A stretch of 64,000 nucleotides of DNA from Owenweeksia sp048267305 (lineage in GTDB: Bacteria > Bacteroidota > Bacteroidia > Flavobacteriales > Schleiferiaceae). The stretch's first letter is position 1, and every line of letters starts with the position of its first letter. Below are positions 52,098 through 61,026 of this stretch, piece by piece. The notes under the pieces were generated by a model. That model was not told where the DNA came from. It did not search any database and was given only the letters and a program-made list of their open reading frames with translations. The stretch is from NCBI GenBank assembly GCA_048267305.1, contig JBLWXT010000001.1:219929-283928 (forward strand), read 5' to 3'. The translations under genes and the position numbers were made by a program.

Positions 52098-55000
52098 TTA
52101 CTGTTTAATTAATCGCTTGTTGGCTTTTAAGGTTCCAGAAGTAACTTCCACCATATAAACGCCATCAGCAAGATTACTGATGTTTAGTTTATACTCCATT
52201 TTACCATTCGGGCTATTATCCTCTTTCACCATCATTTCTTTTCCAGTGATGTCAAGAATACGGATGCGAATCTTTTCAGAATCAAATGCCTCAAGGTTGA
52301 TGTTTACCTCATTTGTGGCCGGGTTGGGGAAAATATCAATCGAACCGCTCAAAAGGTCTTCCTTAAGGCTTATCCCTTGGATGACTACGGTTTGAGTAAT
52401 GGAATCTGTTCCACATCCACCAGATGCTATCAGCTTAACAGTATAAGTACCATTGGCTAAATAGTCGTGTTGGGTAGTAATACCTGTGGCACTACTTCCA
52501 TCACCAAAGTCCCAGGTATAACTTGTAGCATTTGTTGTTGCAGATGCATCAAAAGTTACATTCAGCAGGGACGCTGTTGGTGTACCTATGTTGCTGGTAA
52601 ACGATGGTACCGGAGTAAGGCTCGGATCGTTGTAGATGGTAACATAGCCATCAGGCAATACACAACCACCGGTGCTTATCTTCCAATCATAGAAAAAGTA
52701 GTAAAAAGCAGTAAGGTTGTTGATAGGGCCGGTTATATCCAACAAACCTGGCACGGAATAAGGGTAAGAAGCACCAGCCGAATTTCTGTAAAGCCCACCT
52801 GTGGTTGTACCTACAGCATCCATCTCATAACTACCTGGGGCAAGAGATACACCAACCGGAACCAGTGTTTTTATCCCGGCTGCAGAAGCAGGCACCGAAA
52901 CCGTTACTGAATTCACCAAATTGGTAGTATTTACATCATAGATATTTACTACTACATTACCCGCACCGTTGGGATAAACATATACCTCGTCAATAGTAAG
53001 TTGCTGAGAGGTTGTAAACAACAAACCATCCGTTAGACTAGTGTAGTTTGCTCCAGCTCCAATTGAGTTATCTACTTCACCAACACCATATGATACTGAT
53101 GTCATAGATTTCAATAAGAAGGTGGTGTCATTGGCCAAAAGTGGCCCTACAACAAGGCTATCCGTACTGCCAATGGTGTCATTGTTTACGGTTGTCCAGT
53201 AAAATTTAGCCTTACGGCCTTGCGGAAAGTACAGTGTATCAAACTGACCCGGTAAACAGAAAGTGTCCACGGCCGCTGTGGGTATGGGTTCTGATACATC
53301 CGCCAAATCGTAATTATCAGTCAGCGTATCATTTGTACCTATATTATCATTTGCCAGATTTATTGAGGCAAACAAGGATAGGTTAGCGCCAGTGTAAGTA
53401 TTTAGTGTACCAACCAATAGGGTGTCCGTGGCATTTTGCGCAAGGTTGCCCGTGTAAGTGGCCGAAAGGGTAGTGGTAATGCTACCTGATACATTTACCG
53501 TTACAGGCATAGAGGTAATAGGGTGAATACCATTATTTGTAAAAGTGACTTCTACAGTAGAAGCACTGTCACCACATCCTTTTGGAAGCAAGATGGCATT
53601 TAACTGGGCATCAAATCCAAGCTCGGTACAAAAGACAAATGGACCCTCATAGAAACTGCTGTCGCCAGGGCCGCAAATTGCGCGTACTACATACTCATAG
53701 CATTTTTGCGCAGTAAGGGTGTCCAAAATCAGGCTGTCTGCAGGAGTAATTACTTTGGTGCCGCCAACTGTGCTTGGCCCCTGATAAAAACCCTGAGGAC
53801 CAAACCATACTTCAAAAGAACCGGCAGAAGCAGTGGTATCGTCCCATGCCAAAGTGGCCATAGTATCTGTAATACCATTTGCGGTAAGGTTTACAGGTGG
53901 TATACAGCTTGGCGCGATGATTATGGCCGAGTCTGTAAAAGTGCCACATGCATTGGTGTAGCTGGCCACATAGGTATAAGTACCCGCGCTTGTATAAGGT
54001 CCTGCATAAATACATGATACCGTGTCTATTTGCACACCGTTCAAAGTCCAGGTGAGACCTGAGTTACCCTGTGGGCTTGGTACGGTTACTCCAGAGTTTA
54101 CCACATTAGCATCTTGCGGATCAGTCGTTGTTACCACGGCCCAATCTGTAGCTGAGTTATTATCATTGGTAATTAGTCTCATACCAGCAGTTCCACTTGG
54201 ACTTGCAACCTGCCCTGTCCAGTCAGCAGACGTAACTCCTGTGGAAACATCGAAGGTATAGGCACCATATGTCACAGCATCCACAATAGTAGATCCATCT
54301 CTTAGGACGTAACCAGCAGCATCTCCTGAGCCCATTGTGGTTACATTACCTCCTCTACCATCATACAAAAAGTTGGCTGGCTCAGATGCTTTACCTGATT
54401 GACCTGTCATGATAATCGCTGTACCATTTGGTCCAATAAGGGTTCCTGAAGTAAAAGTGTAGCTCTTCAATAGCGTGGCGCTTGCACCTCTATATATTTC
54501 AAGGGTGATTCCGTCCAAGTCTGCGCCAGGCACTCCAGTAATCTCTATATAATCATCTGCAGTGAGGTAGGAAGGCTTTATACCAGGGTTTGATCCCCCA
54601 TTGTAATAATGCGAAATTTCTGAAATAAAGAAATTGTCGCCCCCACTAAAGAAGGAGGACTCTACACAAACCTTAACCGAATCAGCCGGGGTGCGGAGAG
54701 TTACATTTCTTGGGCTTACAACAAAGTTTGGCTTAACTTCAATGTCAACAGTTGGTGAAAGCGTATCATTAAACGATAGTGTATTTACCGCATTGGAATC
54801 TATATAAGCACTTACCGTATATGTACCTGGTAGTGAAAGGTCGATACCTGTAGCAAAAATGGTAAGGGTATCCAGGCTAGGCAGGTTACCAGTGCTTATA
54901 ACCACGCTGCCCGAAGTGTTGGCAGGGCCAGTTACACTGTAATTTAGTGTAAGGGCATCTGTAGCGAAGCTAACAGAGGGTCCAATAAGGTTTTGTACCT

Positions 55001-58000
55001 GAAAGGCCACAGAGTCATTGGTTGTAAGGCAAAGGCCTTTTATAAAGGCTGCGTTTATAAGGGCCAGGTCACCTGCCACTGGCGTGTACTCATCCGCACC
55101 CATATCAGGTGTTAGGTTAGAGCGCACATCGCCATCAATGTCCGTGGTGATACCTACTGGATCAGCGGAATTATTGGCCAAACCACCAAGTAAATGCAAG
55201 TTATAAGTTGCATCTTCAAATACGGGGTCACCTTCTTTTGAATTTATGTTTAGCCCGGGATCAGCTGCTTGCCATGCGGCAAGATTAGTATAAACAGCTC
55301 CCAGGATTTGGAAAGTATTTGGTGACATACTGTAGTAGAGGTTGTAGTCAATAACATCAGATGCTTGAAGGGCATCACTAGATTCGAAGGCATAATCTAC
55401 CGTAGAATAGAAAACGTTATTCTTAATCACTGCCGCATTGCTTTGATCATTGATCAACAATGCAGGCTCGCCCACAACAGAGTTATGTAAAACCTCAGTG
55501 CTTTCAAAATCGTTTAGATAGATACCATAGTCGGTAGTTGATACAATCATGTTATTTACAACCTGAGAATTGTTACTTGGTGTAAAACCATCATTCCCAT
55601 CAGTAATATACAGAGCCCAGTCGGGTGCAATCACCCTGTTTTGATTCACTACAAAATCATCTATATTTTGAAGATAAATGGCATCTGCCTGAGAGTTAAT
55701 AAGGCTATCCACATCATTTCCTACTATGCTAAGATTAACCTGACCATCTACTTCAATACCATGATCATCCTGAAAGCGGAAGATATTATTGAGAATTTGG
55801 TTGCCCGCATTGTAGTTGGCAGCCAGCGTTTCTCCTTCAAGGTGAATACCAGTTTCACCTCCAATAATAGTACTGTTACTTACTGTTAGGTGGTTGGTAT
55901 TATTTCCGGTAGTGGTTTCGGCTGTAAGGCTTCCACTGGCAACAATACCAATGATATCAGTTGAGGTGGTGATAGGCATTACAACTCTACAACTGTCGAT
56001 GGTGTTGTTATCAGAACCATTCTGGAACATAATTCCCCAGCCATCACTAGTGCTATAGTTACTTACCGTGATGTTTTTGATGGTAACATAATCTGCTCCA
56101 TTAAAATGGATGGTGGGTTCATCTGAGGTGGAAGTGTGTGTTATTTCTACCAAAGAGGTGTCGCTACCATTGAAGGTAATAGTATTGGTAGCACTGCTTC
56201 CTGTAATAGCATTAAGTGTTATGTGCTCGTTATAAGTGCCGGGCGCCACATTAAACACTACTGGTCCTGAAATTCCACAGTTATTAAGCGTTGTAGCAAC
56301 AGAATCCCAGGTAGGGAAGTTTGTAGGACCTGCAGCCCCACCGATAGTGTACGTGCCAGAAAGTGTATTTACACAAGTAGTACAGAATGTGAATGGGCCA
56401 ACCCATTGAGAAGAGTCTCCGGGTGAACAAATACCTCTCACAACATAGTCGTAGCAGGTTTGAGGAGTAAAACCAGAAACATATAGGCTATCGCCTGGTG
56501 ATAACATTTTTGTACCTCCAATAGTTGTTGTGCCTTGGTAAAATCCTGCTGGGCCATACCAAACCTGAAAACCTAAAGCAGAACTGGGGTTTCCGTCCCA
56601 TTGCAGTGATACATCAGAAGAACCGATGTTTGTAGCTACGAGATTTGCAGGATCTAAACAGGTAATCTCCTCAAGTCTTACATCATCTATGCTAAATCCG
56701 TCAGCACCTGTCAGTGCAGCATTGTCCTGCTGTCCAAAGCGTACTTGAGTACTTGCTGAAAGGCTTTGTCCTGCAGTATTAAGGATGTCTTTTAAATCTA
56801 CTTTGAAATACTCCCATGAAGTTGAATTTACCGTACTCCAGTCTAAAATCTCAACCCATGCATCATTCACACTTCCTCTGGCCCACACACGGTCATTTGC
56901 ATGAACTTCATCAGCGTGATCTGCCCAGTAAAAACTCAATTCCAACCCAGGTGATGATGTGTAATTGGATAAGTCACTAGTGAGGGTTAAGAAGATCGGC
57001 TCGGTTGAGCTCATTGATTGAAATCCGGCCGACTGATTTCCTGCATATGGTGAAGAAGGGCCGCTTGACGGGCTATAGTCAAACAAAATATCTCCTGTGT
57101 TACCCGGCCTGCTTACCATCCAGGAGTAACCACTGCCACAGTAAAATTCGTCATCAGAGGAGATGGGCCCGGTATAAGATTCAAAGCCATCATGCATTGG
57201 CAAAGTAATAGGGCTAAGCACACATCTTGTAGTAAATTGAAATGGCCCTACCCATCCACTTAATCCACCTGGCTGACAACTGTCCTGTACGTAAAACTCA
57301 TAGGATGTTTGTCCTGATAAACCAGTGATCGTGATAGTATCGCTGCCTGATATAGAGTCTAAGAGAATCTGTGCTCCTGTGCCGGGTGTAAACCCGATAG
57401 AGCCAACTTCTATATAAGTTTTGGTGCCCTGAGATGAACCCCAGAATAAATCAGCAGTAGTTCCTGTAATGCCTGTTGCACCAAGGTCGGTTTGAAATGG
57501 CGCCTGGCAAGCGGGGATGACTTCATAGTTGAACTCATCTATTCTGATATAATCAGTGGTAACACCCAAATCGTGCATTAGCACAATGTATTGATCGGTG
57601 CCATTATATCCATTTGCAGTTGTAAATTCTACAATCACCCTTTGGTAGGTGTCTGCTGTTGGGAACACAATGGTGTCTATGGGGTTGATAATACCACTTA
57701 GAGGATCTGGAGCGGTACCAACAATTAATCTATCTGCAGGTGCGTCAGAATTTGCCCAGAAGCGAACTCGCTTATCTCCAACCGGAAGATCACTAAAAGC
57801 AGGTGTGTAGGCATATAATGTATCGTCTCCAGATGTGGTGCTTGATGATCCGCTGTAGAGATAAAGTGCCTGACTTCCAGCATAAGGTGCCGCTGCTCCT
57901 GTAAAATCCTCCACTTCTACAAATGCATTTGTACCAGTTACATAATCTAACCAACAGGTTGGTGGCACATCAAGAGGGTCACTTTCAAAATCATTGAAGT

Positions 58001-60218
58001 AAGGAGCGGTAAATGGTGCGCATAAAGTAGTAAAGGTGAATGGGCCTTCCCAAATGGAAACACCATTGCTGCCACTTGTACAATTGTTTCTTATATAGAT
58101 ATCATAGGTAAGGTTACCTCCAAGTTGAGTTGCACATCCAACGTTGGTATTGTTATCTATGGTAATATTATTACTGGAGAATGTACCTGTACAGCCTGTG
58201 CCCTGCGTAAATCCGGTTGGTCCGAATTCTACATCATAGCTGCTGCCGGAACCTGTAAAGGTGAAGCTTGCCGAAGTAACGCCAATACCAGTAAGCTTTA
58301 TGTTGCTAACCTTGGGACAGGCAGGGATTACCTCATAATGGAAATCATCTATCCTGATGTAATCGGTGGTAACACCCAAATTGTGCATAAAGACGATGTA
58401 CTCATCCGTACCGTTGTAACCATTAGCGGTGGTTAATGGTAAGATTACCTCCTGGTAGGTGTTAGGAGTAGCAAATGTTATGGTATCAATAGGAGTAAAA
58501 GTAGCACCAACAGTTAGGTTGGGTATAGTCCCAATAATGAGGTGGTCTAATGGGTCATCAGAATTGGCATAAAAACGAATTTGCTTATCACCTAGGGGCA
58601 AGTCAGTAAACTGAGGAGAAATCGCTATTAAGGTATCTGCTCCCGGAGTGGTACTTGATGAGCCGCTGTAAAGATATAATGCCTGACTACCTCCATAGGG
58701 GGCGCCTGTGCCGGTAAAATCTTCAACTTCAACAAAAGCACTTGTTCCTGTTACGTATTCTTGCCAACAGCCGGGTGGCAGATCAAGAGCATCGTTTTCA
58801 AAGTCATTAAAGTACGGGGCCGTATAGGGGCCACATAGCGTTTTTATAGCCAATGGGCCAGTGGTATCACTTATGCCATTTGCACCACCACAGTCTGCAT
58901 AGATATAGATGTCGTATTCTGTAAAAGTGTTTAGTCCACTAAGGGTATGAGATGTTGTTGTTGCATTAGCGATACTTCCCGATGTGGCTGGGTCAAAACC
59001 CCGGGGTCCATATTTTATGTTGAAATTACCGGCAGCACTGGCGTGTGTCCAATTTAAATCTACTGATGTAGCTGTGATATTGGATGGTGTAAGGGCAAGT
59101 ACGGGTGAACAACTTTTGGTGGTGTTGAATTGGAAGGGAAATGGGAAATATATAGTGTCGTTACCTGAATTACAGATTTCACCAAAGTAAATGTCATAAC
59201 CGGTAGATGGGGTTAGTCCGTTCAGTATAACAGATGGTTGAGCACCTGGGTAAGTTCCTGTAATTTTGGTTCCGGTTCCCGGAGTAAAACCAGTGGGGCC
59301 ATGTTCAAGATAAAAAGATGTATTACCTGTGCCTGGTGTCCAGGATGCTTTTGCAGAGGTTCCGCTAATGCTGTCAACTTTGAAGTTGGAAAATGCATTG
59401 GCACAATTTCCGGCAACGTTTAGGTTTATGTTATAAGTATTTGCTATCTCAGTTGCACTGAGAGCTCTGTTATACCATCTAAATTCATCCAGGATACCAT
59501 TTAAACCAGAATTTGTGGCATGCCCTCCAATGGTTAGTCCGGTTCCGGTTAGGCTAGCATTTGTTGCAACGGTTGATTGAGCGTGTTGCACTCCATCCAG
59601 ATATCCTGTAAAAGTTCCGGCAGTAGCATCATATACTACATGAACCATGTGAGGTGCCATAGTGGCTGCCCCGGTAATCGTTAAATCTCCTGCTGTTGAC
59701 AAGGGCCATCTTATTAGCCAGTTTCCTGCACCCGCAGCACCATTTGTAAAACATCTGAATGTGTTTGTGCCTAAGCCGTTGTCGCCAAATATATAGTAGA
59801 GAGTGCTGCTTGTTGGCACATTACTCGTCCAAAAAGCGATGGTGAAACTTCCATTTATGGTAGTATTCCATCCTGTGTTTATTACGTTTGACGTAGAACT
59901 AAGTCCTGTGCCAGATAAGGCATTTGTTCCTAAAAAACCTCCTGACGTAGTGGTTAAAGCCCCGGTAAACGTAGCTGGATTAGTTCCTACAGGAGAGGAA
60001 GCATAGTTGGTGACGGAGGAGTTTCCATCTTCAAATTGATAATAAATCAGTTCTGGTATCTGACCAATCGCTGTCAGGTTAATCGTTAAAAAACATAGGC
60101 CGATCCAAATTGATGGCCCTGAAAGTTGGTCGCGCCAGGAGTTAAAGTTCCGTCCCTTTGCATCCGAGGGTTTAGACATCAGGAATTGGCGCCTTACAGA
60201 TTGTAAAAGCTTTTTCAT
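52098..60218 (-). CDS. Giant multidomain secreted protein (LamG, Fn3, beta-helix, LTD, PKD) with T9SS sorting domain
   Basis: About 2706 residues from ATG 60218 (MKKLLQSVRRQF; ATG 60248 adds ten). Numbering below is from 60248. A late hydrophobic signal (about 50-65) precedes a LamG-like domain (68-276), Fn3-like units, two near-copies of a MAM/anchor-J-like domain (478-641, 753-911; both with YIRIDxFxYEVIPAC) and a third relative (1016-1196). Then come a right-handed beta-helix (1299-1722), a CARDB-like segment, a lamin-tail domain (1871-1999; FFISEISHYYNGG), more Fn3, a PKD domain (2559-2618; YTWDFGDGSSATG) and the T9SS domain (2622-2716; DIFPNPATNEVNI). The layout suggests a surface adhesin or glycan-binding protein. 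No catalytic site was recognised. Confidence 0.92.
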   Translation of the reverse strand: MKKLLQSVRRQFLMSKPSDAKGRNFNSWRDQLSGPSIWIGLCFLTINLTAIGQIPELIYYQFEDGNSSVTNYASSPVGTNPATFTGALTTTSGGFLGTNALSGTGLSSTSNVINTGWNTTINGSFTIAFWTSNVPTSSTLYYIFGDNGLGTNTFRCFTNGAAGAGNWLIRWPLSTAGDLTITGAATMAPHMVHVVYDATAGTFTGYLDGVQHAQSTVATNASLTGTGLTIGGHATNSGLNGILDEFRWYNRALSATEIANTYNINLNVAGNCANAFSNFKVDSISGTSAKASWTPGTGNTSFYLEHGPTGFTPGTGTKITGTYPGAQPSVILNGLTPSTGYDIYFGEICNSGNDTIYFPFPFQFNTTKSCSPVLALTPSNITATSVDLNWTHASAAGNFNIKYGPRGFDPATSGSIANATTTSHTLSGLNTFTEYDIYIYADCGGANGISDTTGPLAIKTLCGPYTAPYFNDFENDALDLPPGCWQEYVTGTSAFVEVEDFTGTGAPYGGSQALYLYSGSSSTTPGADTLIAISPQFTDLPLGDKQIRFYANSDDPLDHLIIGTIPNLTVGATFTPIDTITFATPNTYQEVILPLTTANGYNGTDEYIVFMHNLGVTTDYIRIDDFHYEVIPACPKVSNIKLTGIGVTSASFTFTGSGSSYDVEFGPTGFTQGTGCTGTFSSNNITIDNNTNVGCATQLGGNLTYDIYIRNNCTSGSNGVSIWEGPFTFTTLCAPFTAPYFNDFESDPLDVPPTCWLDYVTGTNAFVEVEDFTGAAAPYAGSQALYLYSGSSSTTSGDDTLYAYTPAFSDLPVGDKRVRFWANSDAPADRLIVGTAPDPLSGIINPIDTIVFPTADTYQRVIVEFTTANGYNGTDQYIVLMHDLGVTTDYIRIDEFNYEVIPACQAPFQTDLGATGITGTTADLFWGSSQGTKTYIEVGSIGFTPGTGAQILLDSISGSDTITITGLSGQTSYEFYVQDSCQPGGLSGWVGPFQFTTRCVLSPITLPMHDGFESYTGPISSDDEFYCGSGYSWMVSRPGNTGDILFDYSPSSGPSSPYAGNQSAGFQSMSSTEPIFLTLTSDLSNYTSSPGLELSFYWADHADEVHANDRVWARGSVNDAWVEILDWSTVNSTSWEYFKVDLKDILNTAGQSLSASTQVRFGQQDNAALTGADGFSIDDVRLEEITCLDPANLVATNIGSSDVSLQWDGNPSSALGFQVWYGPAGFYQGTTTIGGTKMLSPGDSLYVSGFTPQTCYDYVVRGICSPGDSSQWVGPFTFCTTCVNTLSGTYTIGGAAGPTNFPTWDSVATTLNNCGISGPVVFNVAPGTYNEHITLNAITGSSATNTITFNGSDTSLVEITHTSTSDEPTIHFNGADYVTIKNITVSNYSTSDGWGIMFQNGSDNNTIDSCRVVMPITTSTDIIGIVASGSLTAETTTGNNTNHLTVSNSTIIGGETGIHLEGETLAANYNAGNQILNNIFRFQDDHGIEVDGQVNLSIVGNDVDSLINSQADAIYLQNIDDFVVNQNRVIAPDWALYITDGNDGFTPSNNSQVVNNMIVSTTDYGIYLNDFESTEVLHNSVVGEPALLINDQSNAAVIKNNVFYSTVDYAFESSDALQASDVIDYNLYYSMSPNTFQILGAVYTNLAAWQAADPGLNINSKEGDPVFEDATYNLHLLGGLANNSADPVGITTDIDGDVRSNLTPDMGADEYTPVAGDLALINAAFIKGLCLTTNDSVAFQVQNLIGPSVSFATDALTLNYSVTGPANTSGSVVISTGNLPSLDTLTIFATGIDLSLPGTYTVSAYIDSNAVNTLSFNDTLSPTVDIEVKPNFVVSPRNVTLRTPADSVKVCVESSFFSGGDNFFISEISHYYNGGSNPGIKPSYLTADDYIEITGVPGADLDGITLEIYRGASATLLKSYTFTSGTLIGPNGTAIIMTGQSGKASEPANFLYDGRGGNVTTMGSGDAAGYVLRDGSTIVDAVTYGAYTFDVSTGVTSADWTGQVASPSGTAGMRLITNDNNSATDWAVVTTTDPQDANVVNSGVTVPSPQGNSGLTWTLNGVQIDTVSCIYAGPYTSAGTYTYVASYTNACGTFTDSAIIIAPSCIPPVNLTANGITDTMATLAWDDTTASAGSFEVWFGPQGFYQGPSTVGGTKVITPADSLILDTLTAQKCYEYVVRAICGPGDSSFYEGPFVFCTELGFDAQLNAILLPKGCGDSASTVEVTFTNNGIHPITSMPVTVNVSGSITTTLSATYTGNLAQNATDTLLVGTLNTYTGANLSLFASINLANDNIGTNDTLTDNYDLADVSEPIPTAAVDTFCLPGQFDTLYFPQGRKAKFYWTTVNNDTIGSTDSLVVGPLLANDTTFLLKSMTSVSYGVGEVDNSIGAGANYTSLTDGLLFTTSQQLTIDEVYVYPNGAGNVVVNIYDVNTTNLVNSVTVSVPASAAGIKTLVPVGVSLAPGSYEMDAVGTTTGGLYRNSAGASYPYSVPGLLDITGPINNLTAFYYFFYDWKISTGGCVLPDGYVTIYNDPSLTPVPSFTSNIGTPTASLLNVTFDASATTNATSYTWDFGDGSSATGITTQHDYLANGTYTVKLIASGGCGTDSITQTVVIQGISLKEDLLSGSIDIFPNPATNEVNINLEAFDSEKIRIRILDITGKEMMVKEDNSPNGKMEYKLNISNLADGVYMVEVTSGTLKANKRLIKQ

Positions 60219-60264
60219 TCTGTGTGGTGTTAGTAATAAGTTAGACAAATAGGGTATTAAAAAT

Positions 60265-60295
60265 CAAAAATACTTTAGGAGTAATTTTTCACCAA
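60265..60295 (-). promoter_or_regulatory. Consensus promoter of the giant surface protein gene
   Basis: On the minus strand, TTG (60293-60295) and TATTTTTG (60265-60272) are 20 bp apart and match the Bacteroidota consensus. The inferred start of transcription lies about 10 bp before ATG 60248 and 40 bp before ATG 60218. Confidence 0.6.
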
Positions 60296-61026
60296 TAGCC
60301 AATGAGGATGGTATTCTATAAAAGTTTTGTCCAGAGAATAGCGATGGCTGTGACTTGGTTTCAATTAGTTGTTTTAAGCAGTGTGTTAATTCCCTTTGTA
60401 TAAAAGTTGTAACAGCTGTTTTGATAAATTCAGGAAGTTCAACATCGGGAAATGGCTATAGCAAAATTGTTTGCTACAAGTGGTTGATAAAAAGAAATGT
60501 TAAAAAAAGTAAACGGCCATTTTTACTTATTTAGCGAATTATCCTACGATAATGCGTTAGGGAACATAAAGGAAGCTGGGTGGCCATTTTTCCCGGGTTG
60601 TAAAAAAAGGTTTCCAAGAGTGTAGCTACTCAGATGTATCGGGGTATTCATTAGGATGGGAAAAGCACCTTCACCGTAATTTTTTAAATGAGTAAAAAAG
60701 ACTCTGGCAATACCATATAGTCATGAGCTTAATTCAGGGTATTTTGATGGGTCAAGGAATAAACAGGGCAATCATTCAGCTGAAATATCTCACTGGATTG
60801 GGGAAGTGTGACTTTGGTGGATATGTGGGGTAATTACTTCTTGATCAGTATGAAAGGTGGGTTGGCGTGGGTTTGTTGCCGTGAAGTGAATAGGGTAAAT
60901 ACCCTACAAATATACATGGTGTACACGATTGTTTCCGTGGTCTGTAAAATGAAAGTTTGTGTACTTAAAATTTCAAAAAATTGAGGAACTCCTCATCTCA
61001 ACGAATTACTAAACCCAGATGACAAA
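60296..61026. other. Long divergent intergenic region
   Basis: About 730 bp between the two giant genes, with no supported ORF or RNA gene. A short GGGTAAATACCC palindrome lies near 60893. The promoter of the plus-strand gene is expected here but no clean TTG/TAnnTTTG pair was found. Confidence 0.4.

Noticed and set aside
52098..60218. Possible polysaccharide lyase activity of the beta-helix in the giant protein
   Set aside because: The right-handed beta-helix fold is shared with PL6-type lyases, but no lyase catalytic motif could be seen.
60720..60830. Short ORF in the divergent intergenic region
   Set aside because: Only 28 codons, no ribosome-binding signal and no recognisable feature.
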